Assembly: GCF_000350225.1 (NCBI RefSeq)
Contig: NW_005179363.1
Location: forward strand, 194,984-258,983
DNA length: 64,000 nucleotides
Reading direction: 5' to 3'
Origin: Chondrus crispus
Taxonomy: Eukaryota > Rhodophyta > Florideophyceae > Gigartinales > Gigartinaceae
Below the pieces are notes generated by a model. The model searched no databases, was not told where the DNA came from, and saw only the letters and a list, made by a program, of their open reading frames with translations. The translations under genes were made by a program, and so were the position numbers. This document shows, piece after piece, positions 1 through 10,038 of this stretch (within the stretch, counting starts at the first letter, position 1; every line of letters begins with the position of its first letter).

Positions 1-191
1 CCTCCAAATACTGTCCCGTGCTGTACGCCCCGTCACGCCCTGCGAGCCCCGTACACCCGTTCCGCGCATCATCTCCGTCATCTCCGCCACCCGCGCGCCC
101 CCCCAATCTCCCCGCGCCAATCCCCCTCCCCCGCGCCAATCCCCGGCGCCAATTCCGCCCTCCCGCCAATCCGCCGCCACGCACCCCCGCC

Positions 192-1109
192 ATGCCCAAC
201 CCCGTCGTCGTCGTGACGGGCAGCTCGACGGGCATCGGGCTGCACATCAGCCTGTCGCTGTCGCGCCGCGCGTACACCGTGGTAGCGACGCTGCGCACGC
301 CGTCGCGCGCGCCGCCGGAGCTGCGCGCGTCCGCGTGCGACGTGCAGCCGCTGGACGTCACGGACCCGCACAGCGCGGCCGCGCTGGCCGACTACCTGCG
401 CGAGACGTACGCCGGCTGCGACGTCCTCATCAACAACGCCGGGTGGGGCCTGCCCGGCACGTTGGAGACCTGGGCCATCGACGAGGCCAAGGCCCTCTTC
501 GACGTCAACGTGTGGGGCGCCGTCCGCATGTCCAAGCTCCTCGCCCCCTTCATGCGCGCGCGCGGCGGCGGCGTCGTCGCTACCGTCTCCTCCACCTCCG
601 CCCTCCGCGGCATGCCCTGCTCCGACGCCTACGCCGGCAGCAAGCAGGCCGTCGAGGGCATCATGGACTCGTACCGCTACGCCGCACAGGCCGATAATAT
701 CAAGGTCATTATTATTAACCCCGGCCCGACCATTACTCCCTTCTCCAAGCGCTTCGTCGAGGAGTGGAAGCCCAGTGACAAGGTTGGCCCGCACGTGTCG
801 AGCTTGCACGTCAAGATGACCAACCATTTCGTCAACGTTGTGAGGGACCGCAACATGAGCGGACAGGACGTCGCCGATTGTGGAGAGGCCGTCGCCGATA
901 TTATTGACAGGGAGTACCCGAAAAAGATCGATGATGGCTCCGCGAGGCCCACCTTCTGGAACCCCACCTCAGATTATGGACGCCATATCCTCAAGAACAC
1001 CAAGGCTGTTGTAGACGGCAATACCGGCCCGGCTTATGACGAAAACTTTACAGAGGCCCTCAAGGTCGGCCTTCGCTTGAAAAACGAAGCCCGCAACCCC
1101 GAGTCCTAA
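192..1109 (+). CDS. Short-chain dehydrogenase/reductase (17beta-HSD1/retinol-dehydrogenase-like)
   Basis: NAD(P)-dependent oxidoreductase of the classical SDR family, 305 residues. The Rossmann glycine motif TGSSTGIG is at residues 9-16, NNAG at 81-84, serines that could be catalytic at 133-134, and the YxxxK pair at Y147 and K151. The ATLR segment after the second strand, the DVNVWG segment and the NPGP turn resemble the 17beta-hydroxysteroid/retinol dehydrogenase branch, so a steroid, retinoid or other lipid alcohol is a reasonable substrate class, but the real substrate cannot be read from the sequence. The ATG at 192 is the first in frame and is preceded by CCCCGCC, the same context as the F-box gene start at 16290. 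The frame is open upstream to the window edge, but that stretch is proline-rich low-complexity and is probably 5' leader. The gene is very GC-rich at third positions. It converges on the AAA ATPase gene. Confidence 0.88.
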   Translation: MPNPVVVVTGSSTGIGLHISLSLSRRAYTVVATLRTPSRAPPELRASACDVQPLDVTDPHSAAALADYLRETYAGCDVLINNAGWGLPGTLETWAIDEAKALFDVNVWGAVRMSKLLAPFMRARGGGVVATVSSTSALRGMPCSDAYAGSKQAVEGIMDSYRYAAQADNIKVIIINPGPTITPFSKRFVEEWKPSDKVGPHVSSLHVKMTNHFVNVVRDRNMSGQDVADCGEAVADIIDREYPKKIDDGSARPTFWNPTSDYGRHILKNTKAVVDGNTGPAYDENFTEALKVGLRLKNEARNPES

Positions 1110-1730
1110 CTCTCTTTTCCCTTGTTATGTCCCGTATCGCCCTGACCACACCACGCCCACGCTCTTCGATACTCATTTCTTCTTTTCTCCATCCTCGTAT
1201 TTCGCCTCCTTCGCTAAAATACTCTGTCATCTCATGCTTGCCATCAGATAGAAAGTCCCATCTCCCTGCAGTCTGTCTCATAAAACGTACTGGAGCCCTC
1301 TTTTGGGATTACACCACCACTTGGGGTAACTCGCACCGTAACAGCAACATATCTCACGAGCCACCTCATCATGCACATTGTGCAACATCACACCTGCCGT
1401 GCATCAAGTTTGGGTGCCTCACTTTAAAACTACGTAACCCACCCTCGCCACTGCAAACCTTGCTCGCATACCTTCCTCCCGCCGCCGTAATACAAGTCGT
1501 CGTGCATATCATTCTTCACACGCCCAGCTAATATCTCTTCACAGCCCGTCTAGCTATCATCGTTCAGAAGACTGAGCCAACACCGACGACCACCAGCAAC
1601 TACCGCTCCCTGCGGCATGCACTTTCTCGTGTGCCTCCCACACCCGTTTCACCCGACACAACACCATCAACGTCTTCCCACACTGTACATACTCGAACTC
1701 GAACCGTCACGCTACCTCCCCCTTCCCCAC
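1110..1730. other. Convergent 3' intergenic region
   Basis: Pyrimidine-rich 621-bp space between the 3' ends of the dehydrogenase (+) and the AAA ATPase (-). Short open frames here show no recognisable domain. It most likely holds the two 3' UTRs and polyadenylation signals. I see no repeat or RNA gene in it. Confidence 0.5.
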
Positions 1731-2969
1731 CTACGACGTTTTCGTCGCGAGCATTTGCAAAAACTTGACTGTCATATCCATACTGGCAGCGCTCGCATCC
1801 CCGCTGCTCTCCCGCGCCACCCTTTCCTGATAATCTGCGCTCTGCTCCTGCGTCCTCGTCACCTCGCGCCTAGCCAGCAGCACATCGTCGAGCGTGAGCG
1901 GCCTTAGCGGGGGTGCCTTGCGCCGCACCATGCCCGTCCCTACGCTCTTCGCGGTTGCGCGCAACGACTCCCTCACGGGGTGCATCATAGCTGCGCGACA
2001 CAACTCCTTCAAATCCGAGCCGGAGTACCCCGCCGTGACGTTGGCCACCGTCTGCAGGTCGAAAGGGCGCTCCACGTCGACGTCGTGCAGCACCTTTCGC
2101 AGGATCTCGACCCGCTCTTCGACGGCCGGCAGGCTGACCTCGAACGGCCGTGGCATGCGCCTCAGGATGGCCGGGTCGACGTCATACGGGCGGTTCGTCG
2201 CGCCCAGCACCACCACCTGGTTAAACCTATCATCCGTCGTCAGCCCGTCCCACAGCTGCATGAACTCGGCCTTCAGGTTCTTGTGCGCCTCGTGCTCCTG
2301 CGAGGTGCGCTCGCGAAACAGGCCGTCAATCTCGTCAATAAATATAATGGTGGGCTGGACGCGTCTGGCCAGCGAAAACACCGCCCTCGCCAGCTGCTCG
2401 GTATCGCCGAGCCACTTGGACAGCAGCGAGCTCGGGGACAGTGCCAGAAAGTTGGCGCCGCTCTCCTTCGCCAGGGCCTTTGCCAGCATGGTCTTCCCCG
2501 TGCCGGGCGGGCCGAACAGGAGGATGCCCTTGGGCGGCGTGAGCAGGCTGGAGGCGGCGCCGCCCCGGCCGGCCGCGTACACCTCCGGGTACAGCAACGG
2601 GTACACGATGAGCTCCTTGAGCGTCTCCTTCGTGCCCTGCAGGCCGCCGACGGCGTCAAAGTCGGAGTTGATGTCCTCTGGGAAGACCAAGTCGTGCAGC
2701 AGGGTCTCCTCCGACGGGCCCAGGCAGCGCAACGCGTCGCGTGGCACGCCCGTGCGGTAGAGGCGCTCCAGCACTTGCTCGCGGTGCTGGCGCAGGCGCT
2801 CCCGCTCGTCAGAGTTCGGGTCCATGACGCGCTTAATTACCTTGGCGCTGAGGTACACGCCGGCAAGCGCGATGACGGCTGAAAGGACCTCGCGAGAGAG
2901 AAAGGCGAAGAGAGAGGCCACCGGCGTGGTCTCGGATGGGCCATCCGGGGGTGGGTCGGACGGCGGCAT
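1731..2969 (-). CDS. Msp1/ATAD1-type membrane AAA ATPase
   Basis: Tail-anchored-protein extractase of the outer mitochondrial or peroxisomal membrane, 412 residues; yeast Msp1 and human ATAD1 are about 360. A single N-terminal hydrophobic segment (about 26-46) is followed by a linker and one AAA domain: the VGGL entry motif near 107, Walker A GPPGTGKT at 153-160, Walker B IIFIDEIDG at 208-216, sensor-1 GATN at 256-259 and the arginine-finger pair R270-R271. One N-terminal anchor plus one AAA module separates it from two-domain AAA proteins and from the FtsH family. The ATG at 2969 is chosen because upstream in-frame sequence is low-complexity and the hydrophobic anchor then lies near the N terminus as in the family. 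It is divergently paired with the Arl8 gene across a 564-bp spacer. The location is inferred from the family; the exact organelle is unknown. Confidence 0.9.
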   Translation of the reverse strand: MPPSDPPPDGPSETTPVASLFAFLSREVLSAVIALAGVYLSAKVIKRVMDPNSDERERLRQHREQVLERLYRTGVPRDALRCLGPSEETLLHDLVFPEDINSDFDAVGGLQGTKETLKELIVYPLLYPEVYAAGRGGAASSLLTPPKGILLFGPPGTGKTMLAKALAKESGANFLALSPSSLLSKWLGDTEQLARAVFSLARRVQPTIIFIDEIDGLFRERTSQEHEAHKNLKAEFMQLWDGLTTDDRFNQVVVLGATNRPYDVDPAILRRMPRPFEVSLPAVEERVEILRKVLHDVDVERPFDLQTVANVTAGYSGSDLKELCRAAMMHPVRESLRATAKSVGTGMVRRKAPPLRPLTLDDVLLARREVTRTQEQSADYQERVARESSGDASAASMDMTVKFLQMLATKTS

Positions 2970-3533
2970 TGCGGAATCGAAGAAGGGGAAATGCAGAGGG
3001 GGAAGGTGAAGTGAAGTGAAGTGAATTGAAGGAGGGAAGACTGGAAGCTTGTTTAGGTTGAGGGAGCCGGGCACATTGGGTGTGGGGGGGGAGCAGCCAA
3101 GTTGAGTGTGTTTAAGTTGCGTTGTGAGCGTGGACGCCGGAGCGCAGTCAATTACAAGCGCCGTGCACACCTGCTCCACGTGTACACATCCGGACAGACT
3201 GTCCCTTTCGAGTCCACGTGTAATATATAGGACAGACTGTCTCTTCTCTGTCCACGTGTTCCTTTCGAGTCCACGTGTAATATATAGGACAGACTGTCTC
3301 TTCTCTGTCCACGTGTACTATATACAGGACAGACTGTCGTTGTTGCCCACGTGTTGCTCCAAGTGGCCCTCAGAGAACCAGGAGGGTTATGCTCCTGTGG
3401 AAGCCGCGACGCAATCCACTACCACTGCTCCAGCATCTGCTCCAGCATCTGCTCCAGCATCGCCGTTGCACCTCACGCCTTCGTTGTCCCACCGCCACCC
3501 TCCCCGCCTCCTCGACCCGTCCACGCCGCAGCT
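2970..3533. promoter_or_regulatory. Divergent promoter region between ATAD1-like and Arl8 genes
   Basis: 564-bp spacer between two divergently transcribed start codons. The ATAD1-proximal third is purine-rich on the plus strand. The centre holds an ordered CACGTG array (listed separately), and the Arl8-proximal end has a three-copy 12-bp repeat GCTCCAGCATCT around 3425-3460 followed by a pyrimidine-rich leader. This layout fits a shared bidirectional promoter, but no transcription start can be seen directly. Confidence 0.5.
3176..3359. repeat. Tandem 38/19-bp repeat with six CACGTG boxes
   Basis: CACGTG occurs at 3177, 3215, 3253, 3272, 3310 and 3348, so the spacings are 38, 38, 19, 38 and 38 bp, all multiples of 19. 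Most 38-bp units also contain GGACAGACTGTC, itself an imperfect palindrome (GACAG-A-CTGTC), placed midway between boxes. A 57-bp block (38+19) is repeated almost exactly. CACGTG is the known core of G-box/E-box elements bound by bZIP and bHLH factors. Its use as an upstream regulatory array here is an inference from position. Confidence 0.75.
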
Positions 3534-4175
3534 ATGTTTTCCGCGCTGTGGCAGAGCATCCTGGAGTGGCTGCAGACGCTCTTCTTCCAGCAGGAGATGG
3601 AGCTCACGATCCTGGGGCTGCAGAACGCGGGCAAGACGACGCTGGTCAACCTTATCTCCACGGGCGACTTCACGGACGACCGCATCCCGACCGTCGGCTT
3701 CAACATGCGCCGCGTGCAGAAGGGCGGCGTCACCCTCAAGATGTGGGACCTGGGCGGCCAGGCCCGCTTCCGCACCATGTGGGAGCGCTACTGCCGCGGC
3801 GTCTCCGCCGTCGTCTTCGTCATCGACGCCGCTGACGAGGACCGCTTCGAGACCGCACGCGTCGAGCTCCAGGACATCCTCTCGCGCAGGGCCCTCGACG
3901 GTATCCCCGTCCTCGTCCTCGCCAATAAGAGCGACTTGCCCGGCGCAATCAAGGACGTCGACGAGATGGTCGACGTCTTCGGACTCAAGGATATCCACAA
4001 CCATGAGGTCTCGGTCTACTCCATCTCGGCCAAGAATAGCACCAATATTGACGTCACCTTGCAATGGCTCATTGACCACGGCTCCAAGAAGGCCTCGTCC
4101 TCGACCGCCGCCGCCGTCGTCTCCGCGCCCGACCCTCCGTCGACGTCCACCATCCCTCCCAAGCCGTCGTCGTAG
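3534..4175 (+). CDS. ARL8: Arl8-type small GTPase
   Basis: Arf-like GTPase of the Arl8 subfamily, which links lysosomes/endolysosomes (vacuoles in plants) to kinesin and tethering factors; 213 residues. The P-loop GLQNAGKT is at 28-35, switch I PTVGFN at 52-57, switch II WDLGGQ at 71-76, NKSD at 131-134 and SAK at 165-167. Residue 2 is Phe, so there is no Gly-2 for myristoylation. Instead the N terminus is an amphipathic helix rich in Trp, Leu and Phe (residues 2-18), which is typical of Arl8 and known to mediate membrane binding through N-terminal acetylation. The last ~28 residues form a Ser/Ala/Pro tail longer than in most Arl8 proteins (about 186). The ATG at 3534 is the only start that yields the family N terminus. 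Third positions are extremely GC-rich. Confidence 0.93.
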   Translation: MFSALWQSILEWLQTLFFQQEMELTILGLQNAGKTTLVNLISTGDFTDDRIPTVGFNMRRVQKGGVTLKMWDLGGQARFRTMWERYCRGVSAVVFVIDAADEDRFETARVELQDILSRRALDGIPVLVLANKSDLPGAIKDVDEMVDVFGLKDIHNHEVSVYSISAKNSTNIDVTLQWLIDHGSKKASSSTAAAVVSAPDPPSTSTIPPKPSS

Positions 4176-4632
4176 TGCCTTCCGCCGCGCCGCGCACCAA
4201 CGCCTTTCTTTTCTGGAAAACCCCCCTTCCCCCCCTCCCCCCCCCCCCGTCCAACGTCGTTGCACAGACCCCTCTCTGGCAGGCCTTGGCGTACAACGAA
4301 GGCTCGTGCTGTCTTGCGCACAGGCCCGCCGTCGCACAGTTGGAGCTTTTCGCTTGCCAACTCTCGAGTTTGTCGTGCGCCAAACTTCTAACTCCCGCAC
4401 GCTTTTAATTATAAACCTTATTCCCGTTGCCGCCCCCCTTCTCCGCCCCCAGCCCCTGCCGTCCCATCTCAACACGCTTGCGAGAGACAAAGTGTCCTTG
4501 CGTCGTCCGCCGTTTTCAATTTCAATTTACAAGATGAAACGCCTCGGCATCAGCTCGCTTTTGCGTTTTGTAGGTAGACTGTACATGGATCTACTCTTGG
4601 AAGGGTATACATAACCGCTGCCCCTCCCTGTC
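4176..4632. other. Convergent 3' intergenic region with poly-pyrimidine tract
   Basis: 457-bp space between the convergent 3' ends of Arl8 and the ARP4-like gene. It contains a C-rich tract at about 4213-4250 and otherwise nothing recognisable. Open frames on either strand look like composition artefacts. Confidence 0.5.
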
Positions 4633-6096
4633 TCACTGACATTTTCTGTGCACGAACGACGACCCGTTTTCGTCATACTCGCTCCTCGAGAACCACATCT
4701 TCTGAAACTCTGGGAACGTCGCAAGGATACTCCCCCCCGTCCACGCACAGTACTTGCGTTCATGACTCCCGGTTGCCGCCAGCACCCGAACTTTGTGGTA
4801 CATCTCCAGCAACCCAAAGCTTAACCGTTCAAATAGCCCGCCCATGTCCGAAGTCCCTCCCGTCAGGCACACGCCTGCGTACATGTCCCGATGCACCCCC
4901 GAGTCGCACAGCCGAATCGCGTCAATCACTAGCCCGTGGAGACCTTGCGATGCTTGCGGGTGATCCCCCCCACCGCTGTTTTGCTTGGCGTTCAGGAATT
5001 GGTTCACGTACGACACCCGCGTGTCCAGGTTCGTCTCGGTTAAGATATGTGGCAACGAACTGAAAATTGTCTCTTCTGCCATTGCGAACCGCTCCGCCCC
5101 CATTTCCACAGTGTTCCCGTCTGGTAGCTCGTACGACTCGTTCACCATCGGCAGCGAAGTCAATTGCGTTGTAGGGTTTTCGTGAACGACACAGACAGCC
5201 GCCTTGACTTCTTCCAGGAGAGTTGCTTTAGAGTATAACTCGAACGACTTTGTCGTCTTCGGAAAAGATAGCTCCTCAACGTGAGATAGTCTGGTAGTGG
5301 AATCTTCATCCATTCCCTCAGTCGCTTTAATCGTTCTCTTATACGACCATAGGGGACTCAATTTGACGCTTTTCCTGATCAGCTCCTCCTGCAGCCTTTC
5401 GTTCAAAGTGCGTCCCGCAACCGCTGTCCGAATAAATTTGCCCTTCAGCATCGCCCCGTCCTCGACTGGGACGGCGCTTGTGCCGGAGTGCCCAACATCA
5501 AGCACGATCCCCGTCGTGCGTCCATTCGCATACGCTGATAGCACTGCCGAGCGCGCAAGATACACGGCAGGTACCTCAAACTTTTCAAACATTAGCTCAG
5601 CGATGCGCTCCCTTGCCTTGCGACCGTTGTGGATCGGATCGGAGAAGAGCATGGCATTTTCTCGAGTTTCAATGCGCAGACTCCTTTTGAAGGTGTGCGA
5701 AAGAAGCTGCTCGAACAAATCCCAGTTATCTACCAGGCCAGCCTCGCCGAACGGCGAGGCAATTTCAACATTATCCCGGCGCTTCGACAACGCATAATGT
5801 CCAGCGGATATATTTTTGTATTTTCGCGTTTCCGTTTTTGCTTCCCTGTCGTCTTCTTCCAATTCCCCGGCCAGAACAGCTGGTATTAATACTCGCGGCA
5901 GATCCTCGCCGGCAATGCCCTGACACAATCGCGACGACAAAAGAAAAATCGATAGTTGCTACAGTTAGAATACTTGCCTTCCGTAATTGTTCACGGCATA
6001 GCGTAAGAAACGAGTCGTTGAAAAACATACGGCTTTCATCGTATGCGACCCTGCATCGACGATTATGCTCGGAACCGTCCCCTCTACTTGATACAT
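4633..6096 (-). CDS. Actin-related protein, ARP4/BAF53 type (two exons)
   Basis: Nuclear actin-related protein of the ARP4/BAF53 class, a subunit of SWI/SNF-, INO80- and NuA4-type chromatin complexes. The model is complement of exon 2 (4633-5919) and exon 1 (6031-6096), 450 residues, near the usual 430-490. Exon 1 starts MYQVEG and carries the first phosphate loop IIVDAGSHTMKA. The 111-bp intron (5920-6030) starts GTATGT, has TTCTAAC as a likely branch site, and ends TGTCAG. Splicing gives KA-GIAGEDLPRV, the conserved actin-fold KAGxAGED motif, so the junction is well supported. Exon 2 shows the second phosphate loop (IVLDVGHSGTSAVPV) and ends with WTGGSILATFPEFQKMWFS and RKCQ, like the ARP4 C terminus (WxGGSILAS, RKCP). 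The ATG at 6096 is the first ATG in the exon 1 frame. It is the only host gene here with a clear intron. Confidence 0.85.
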
Positions 6097-7324
6097 CTTC
6101 GTCAAATTGTGCCCGTTCCTCCCTCTCCCGCTTCTCCGCAACCCGAGCACTCAACACCTCCTGGTTCGAACCTGCTTCTCCGGGCCGATTTGGCGCTATC
6201 GCGTTATTGTTGCGTGATGAAGGATGAAGCAGAGGCACGTTCTTGGGCGCTTCAGAGAACCTTTGTGGTGGCCGGGGAGCAGGTGGCATTTAGTAAACCA
6301 TACGAGTCTAGACAAATACAACCAGACAAAAAATAACAAGGCTGAAAATAATTACGAAATTTGTCGCGATCATGCATGGCTTGACGATTCCCGCCATGTT
6401 TAGGCAGTTGCCCCGACATGCTCATGTGTTGATGCTCAAGCCCGTCTACGACTCCTCTATCCATCGCAAGCCCTCCAGCAGTCAGGAAACACGCGAAGAC
6501 GAAAGAAAAGAAAGGGAAATTAGCTTTGTGAACGGGTGTGCAAATTAAGGGAGAGAAAGAGAGACGGCAAACGGGAAAGAAAAAGGATTTCCGAAGTTTC
6601 ACGGGGAGGCCATCTTCTTCAATCAACCATCCATGCACGAGTCCTGGACGACGTGAAGCCTTTTTCTACTCTGTTTAGCTCCTTTCTGTCAAACTATCGT
6701 AGAAAGTCTGACGGAACGTTCTCGCGCGAGCCTGCCCCCATGCATAGCCTGCTGGTTGGCCTCTCAACTGCCCTCATAGATCTGAAGGGCGCGAATAAAA
6801 CAAAAATGCAGCGTGAAGCAGCTCATTTCGAAGTCCGAAAAGGCTTCTTGATCTGTGCTTTGCAGTGATAAAAAGTCAAAGAACGGCATTCCACGAGAGT
6901 GCGATTCACGGAGTTCCTTGCAGTAACAGGAACGTGACATATTCTGCTACTGAGTACAACAGCGCTAGCTAATCCTCAATACAGTAATCTCCATAGCAAC
7001 CACTATGCTCATCTCGGTCACAAGCCTTACCTATGCAGCGAAAGTACTAATATCCTAGAAAGCAAGGCAATCTGCGTCGGTTGGCTGTTTGCCGAATTGC
7101 TGAGCTGAAGTCTCCAACAGATGTATTATAGTGCTGCGGGCAAAGGGAATATTTTACCAACAACCCTCGCTACCTTTCGACTCGAAATGTTTCCTAGGCA
7201 CAACTCGTTGTATGACGCACCTTTGAAAACCTTGTGCCCGCCCCAACGGCAGGGAGGCGCAGGCATCTTGCTTCCCCGCCTAGTTAAATAAAAATAGTTA
7301 ACGGCTGTCCATCACACTTCCGTC
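6097..7324. other. Intergenic region between ARP4-like and Vti1-like genes
   Basis: About 1.2 kb upstream of the ARP4-like gene and downstream of the SNARE gene. Several short open frames are present on both strands, but none has a recognisable domain. No repeat or RNA gene was seen. Confidence 0.4.
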
Positions 7325-8050
7325 TCAACCCTTTGCATGGAAAACCCTGACAAACACAATGGCCACGCAAGCGACGGCTATAATCGCCAAGATAATGTAG
7401 ACAATAATCTTGTTCATAATCGCGCGCCTCTGCATCGTCGAAATGATGGAGCCGCTTTGTTCAAGACCACCGTCAACACCCCCTAAATTCTGTCTCGCCC
7501 TCATAATAGTATTTCTCTGATTTTGCAAGTCTTCCAAGATGCTGGCCCCGATTGCCTCTGTCTCCGCGATATTCCGTCTGCTCCCGGTGATAATTTCCGA
7601 CCCTTTCTCTAATCTCTCCGTTGTGTCTGTCATGCGCGACCTATCTTCCGCATCGCTGTGACTGTACCCACCCAAAAGTTCGTCGCGATTTAGCTCTTCC
7701 TTACGCTGTGCGAGGGCGATACGGGCCGCGCGTAGCTCTTGCCTCATCCGCGAGACTTCGTCACGGGCCTTGGCCACATGCGAACGCAGCGAGATCCGAG
7801 AATCTGATGGCGCAGCTTGTGCTTCCAGCTCCATCGACTTGAGCAAATCGGAAGCCTCTCCGATGTCGCGGTCTGCTTCATTGAGAGCGGAATTCGAGTC
7901 CGCCGGTGAAGACTCCGATACCGACTTTGCTGTAGAGATTGACTCCGCGGATGAGGCAAGCAGGGAGGTAAACTCTTTGTGATAATCGGAGAAAACAGAC
8001 GAGGCTGGACCCAGGTCGATTATTGTCGCTTCTGGCTTCGCAAACGACAT
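7325..8050 (-). CDS. VTI1: Vti1-like Qb-SNARE
   Basis: Membrane-anchored Qb-SNARE acting in Golgi-endosome-vacuole fusion, 241 residues. An N-terminal region (about 1-115) with helical propensity corresponds to the Vti1 three-helix domain. It is followed by a SNARE motif at about 143-207 with the Vti1 signature ETEAIGASILEDLQNQR, then the RRAIMNKI segment and a C-terminal anchor (about 214-235) with only a few residues on the far side. The length fits the family (about 215-240). ATG at 8050 is the first true ATG; the open frame continues upstream only through a GTG. It lies in tandem with the ARP4-like gene, both on the minus strand, and the ~1.2-kb spacer argues against co-transcription. The N-terminal domain is more Ser/Ala-rich than in animals or plants, so assignment rests mainly on the SNARE motif. 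Confidence 0.85.
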   Translation of the reverse strand: MSFAKPEATIIDLGPASSVFSDYHKEFTSLLASSAESISTAKSVSESSPADSNSALNEADRDIGEASDLLKSMELEAQAAPSDSRISLRSHVAKARDEVSRMRQELRAARIALAQRKEELNRDELLGGYSHSDAEDRSRMTDTTERLEKGSEIITGSRRNIAETEAIGASILEDLQNQRNTIMRARQNLGGVDGGLEQSGSIISTMQRRAIMNKIIVYIILAIIAVACVAIVFVRVFHAKG

Positions 8051-10038
8051 CTCGCCTGGTCTTCGGGATACCGGCGCCACCCAAATCGTTCGTTGAGTGA
8101 GGCAAGTAAGACCGAAATGTGCAGATGGTGGAGATGGCTAATGTAACAAGAAAGAAAGCCGTACGAATTCACACGGTCATGTGGAAAGGCGCAGGCGACC
8201 GTTCATGGATGCTAGAACAAGGAACTACGATTAAAGACGAATGATGTGCATAAAATTTGGCCACCTTATTTTGGGCCTGACACCATATCGTCACTCTTGA
8301 CTACACGTGTTCCACATAGAGTGTACATACAGAGTCTCTACTAACGGGTAGCTTCACTGGGTCAGCTCGAAATTCTAGACTAAGAGCTACTATTGATACT
8401 TGCCCCGTATGAAACTTCCATTCACGTATCTTTTAAGACAAATGAAGCGTATTTACGCCGGAAAACAAAACGCTACAAAAAAATTCTTGCAGTTGTAGAA
8501 TTGATAGCTATACAATTCAGCTGCAAAGCCTTAATCTCTCAGTCATTTGTAGTCTGATGAAAGCATATGTCCTACGAATCGCTCGCAGTCCCATCCTTCC
8601 TGGTTGCTTCGCATGAGCTGAGAGGTGACTTCTCAGCGTTTGGAGATGCGATAGAGAGAGTCATCCATAACCTCGATACAGAAATGGATACAGAATACGT
8701 GGACAAGGAGAAAGCTCTCACGTCTCGAGACCAATTATCAAGTACAACGAAGATGAAATCAGATCGATCCCTCTTCCCTACACACCGTGGCATGTGAAAA
8801 TCTCTTCAAAATTGGTTGTAGATGACGTGGACAGTGAGAATATCCTTCTAATTCTGTGTACTGAATTGGACAAGGGCAACGAGAGGACTTCAGAAACTAA
8901 TGCCTCACATGCCTCTCCGTCGCAAATTTTTTATGGCGTAGCCCTGTACTTTTTATCAAGGGCCAATTGGTGGCACATGGGTAGGAATTTACAAAACCAT
9001 ATTTTCTTTCTCGTTTCGATAGTGGAGGTATTTGTTTCTTTTCAATGAATACATTTGCTCGTGCTGAGGCGAACTCACCAAGAGCATTCACGATACATGG
9101 ACTGCAATCTATTTGTACTACTTTCAAACTATTTACATCAAAGGTTCAGAAATATAACTAATCCAACGTCGAAGGAATCATCCTGGCTGCTAGAAAATAA
9201 GAAGTTCTCAGTTCTCTTTGGTATAGCCGAAACAAAGTGGAGAGAACTTTCTATGTTTGACGAATTAGATATGTGAAGTATCATATGAAATTTGGGAAAC
9301 ATGGGAAAGTAAGGGAGAAGTAAGAATTAGTAAGACCTAGAGGCGTTCCAGATGTCTCCGAATGCAGTTAGTTTAATGAAAGATACATTCCCGCCTTCTG
9401 AGTAAAAGAACAGCTTCGAATGCGGTAAGGCACTCAGTACTGTATATATCCTTTACATTGCTTACTTGATAATTTTAAGACGTGTGGCATGAAGCCCAGA
9501 ACATACATGTGGAGGGTGTAGTGCCGCAAGTAATCTTCCCAAAACTGTTGCTTGCGATCCCTTGGCTAAAATATGTTTTTCGACCTCGGAGGCGTACTAA
9601 TGAAGAGAATAGATATAGGTTATTTCGCGTCAACGGCACACTGTGCAGGCCCGCCGGTTGCTGGTGAAGGCGGTGGTATGCAATAGTGGATTTGTTTGCA
9701 TCTATTCCGTTTAATCGGTATACAGAGCAGCACGAGCAATCCTGACTTGATAGACCACGGGCGAGTTCCCGTAAAAACTAAAATTTGCCGAAAACAGTTT
9801 GTTCGAGAAACAATGCAGTCATTATTTTCAACCTGATCTATCCTGCAAAGATTGAACCAAAATCTGCTGCGGAGAGCGAAGTCAACATTTTGACTGCTGA
9901 AGTCATACTTCGTTGAGCAAGCTACTTGCAACAGCAGTTTTTTCAAGTCATGGTTTTTATTTTGCAGCTTGGGTCTTTCTCCGTTGTCTGTTGTGCACTC
10001 ACATTCCAGTGATACTTTTTACATCGAAAGCAGTCGTC
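8051..10038. other. Intergenic region with weak decayed coding stretch
   Basis: About 2 kb between the SNARE gene and the D-2-hydroxyglutarate dehydrogenase gene. Between about 8567 and 9276 three neighbouring plus-strand frames read as protein-like sequence (SKLVVDDVDSENILLIL and similar), broken by one apparent frame change near 8.77 kb and one stop near 9.05 kb. I do not recognise the product. The remainder is AT-richer than the genes and shows no clear feature. Confidence 0.3.

Noticed and set aside
78-827. Long minus-strand open frame opposite the dehydrogenase
   Set aside because: It is a GC-rich shadow of the plus-strand gene: low-complexity Arg/Gly/Ala/Val sequence without motifs.
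1894-2882. Two overlapping ~290-300-codon plus-strand frames opposite the AAA ATPase
   Set aside because: Shadows of a gene whose motifs on the minus strand are unambiguous.
4204-4250. C-rich tracts (also near 16216-16236) as functional elements
   Set aside because: Simple homopolymer-like runs in UTRs; no evidence beyond low complexity.
3387-4490. 367-codon minus-strand frame opposite Arl8
   Set aside because: Arises from the extreme GC3 of Arl8; composition is Arg/Gly/Asp/Val-rich and no domain is present.
5771-6289. Minus-strand frame overlapping the ARP4-like 5' end (starts MPPAPRPPQRF)
   Set aside because: It runs through the ARP4 exon 1 in another frame and across the intron; probably leader sequence read by chance.
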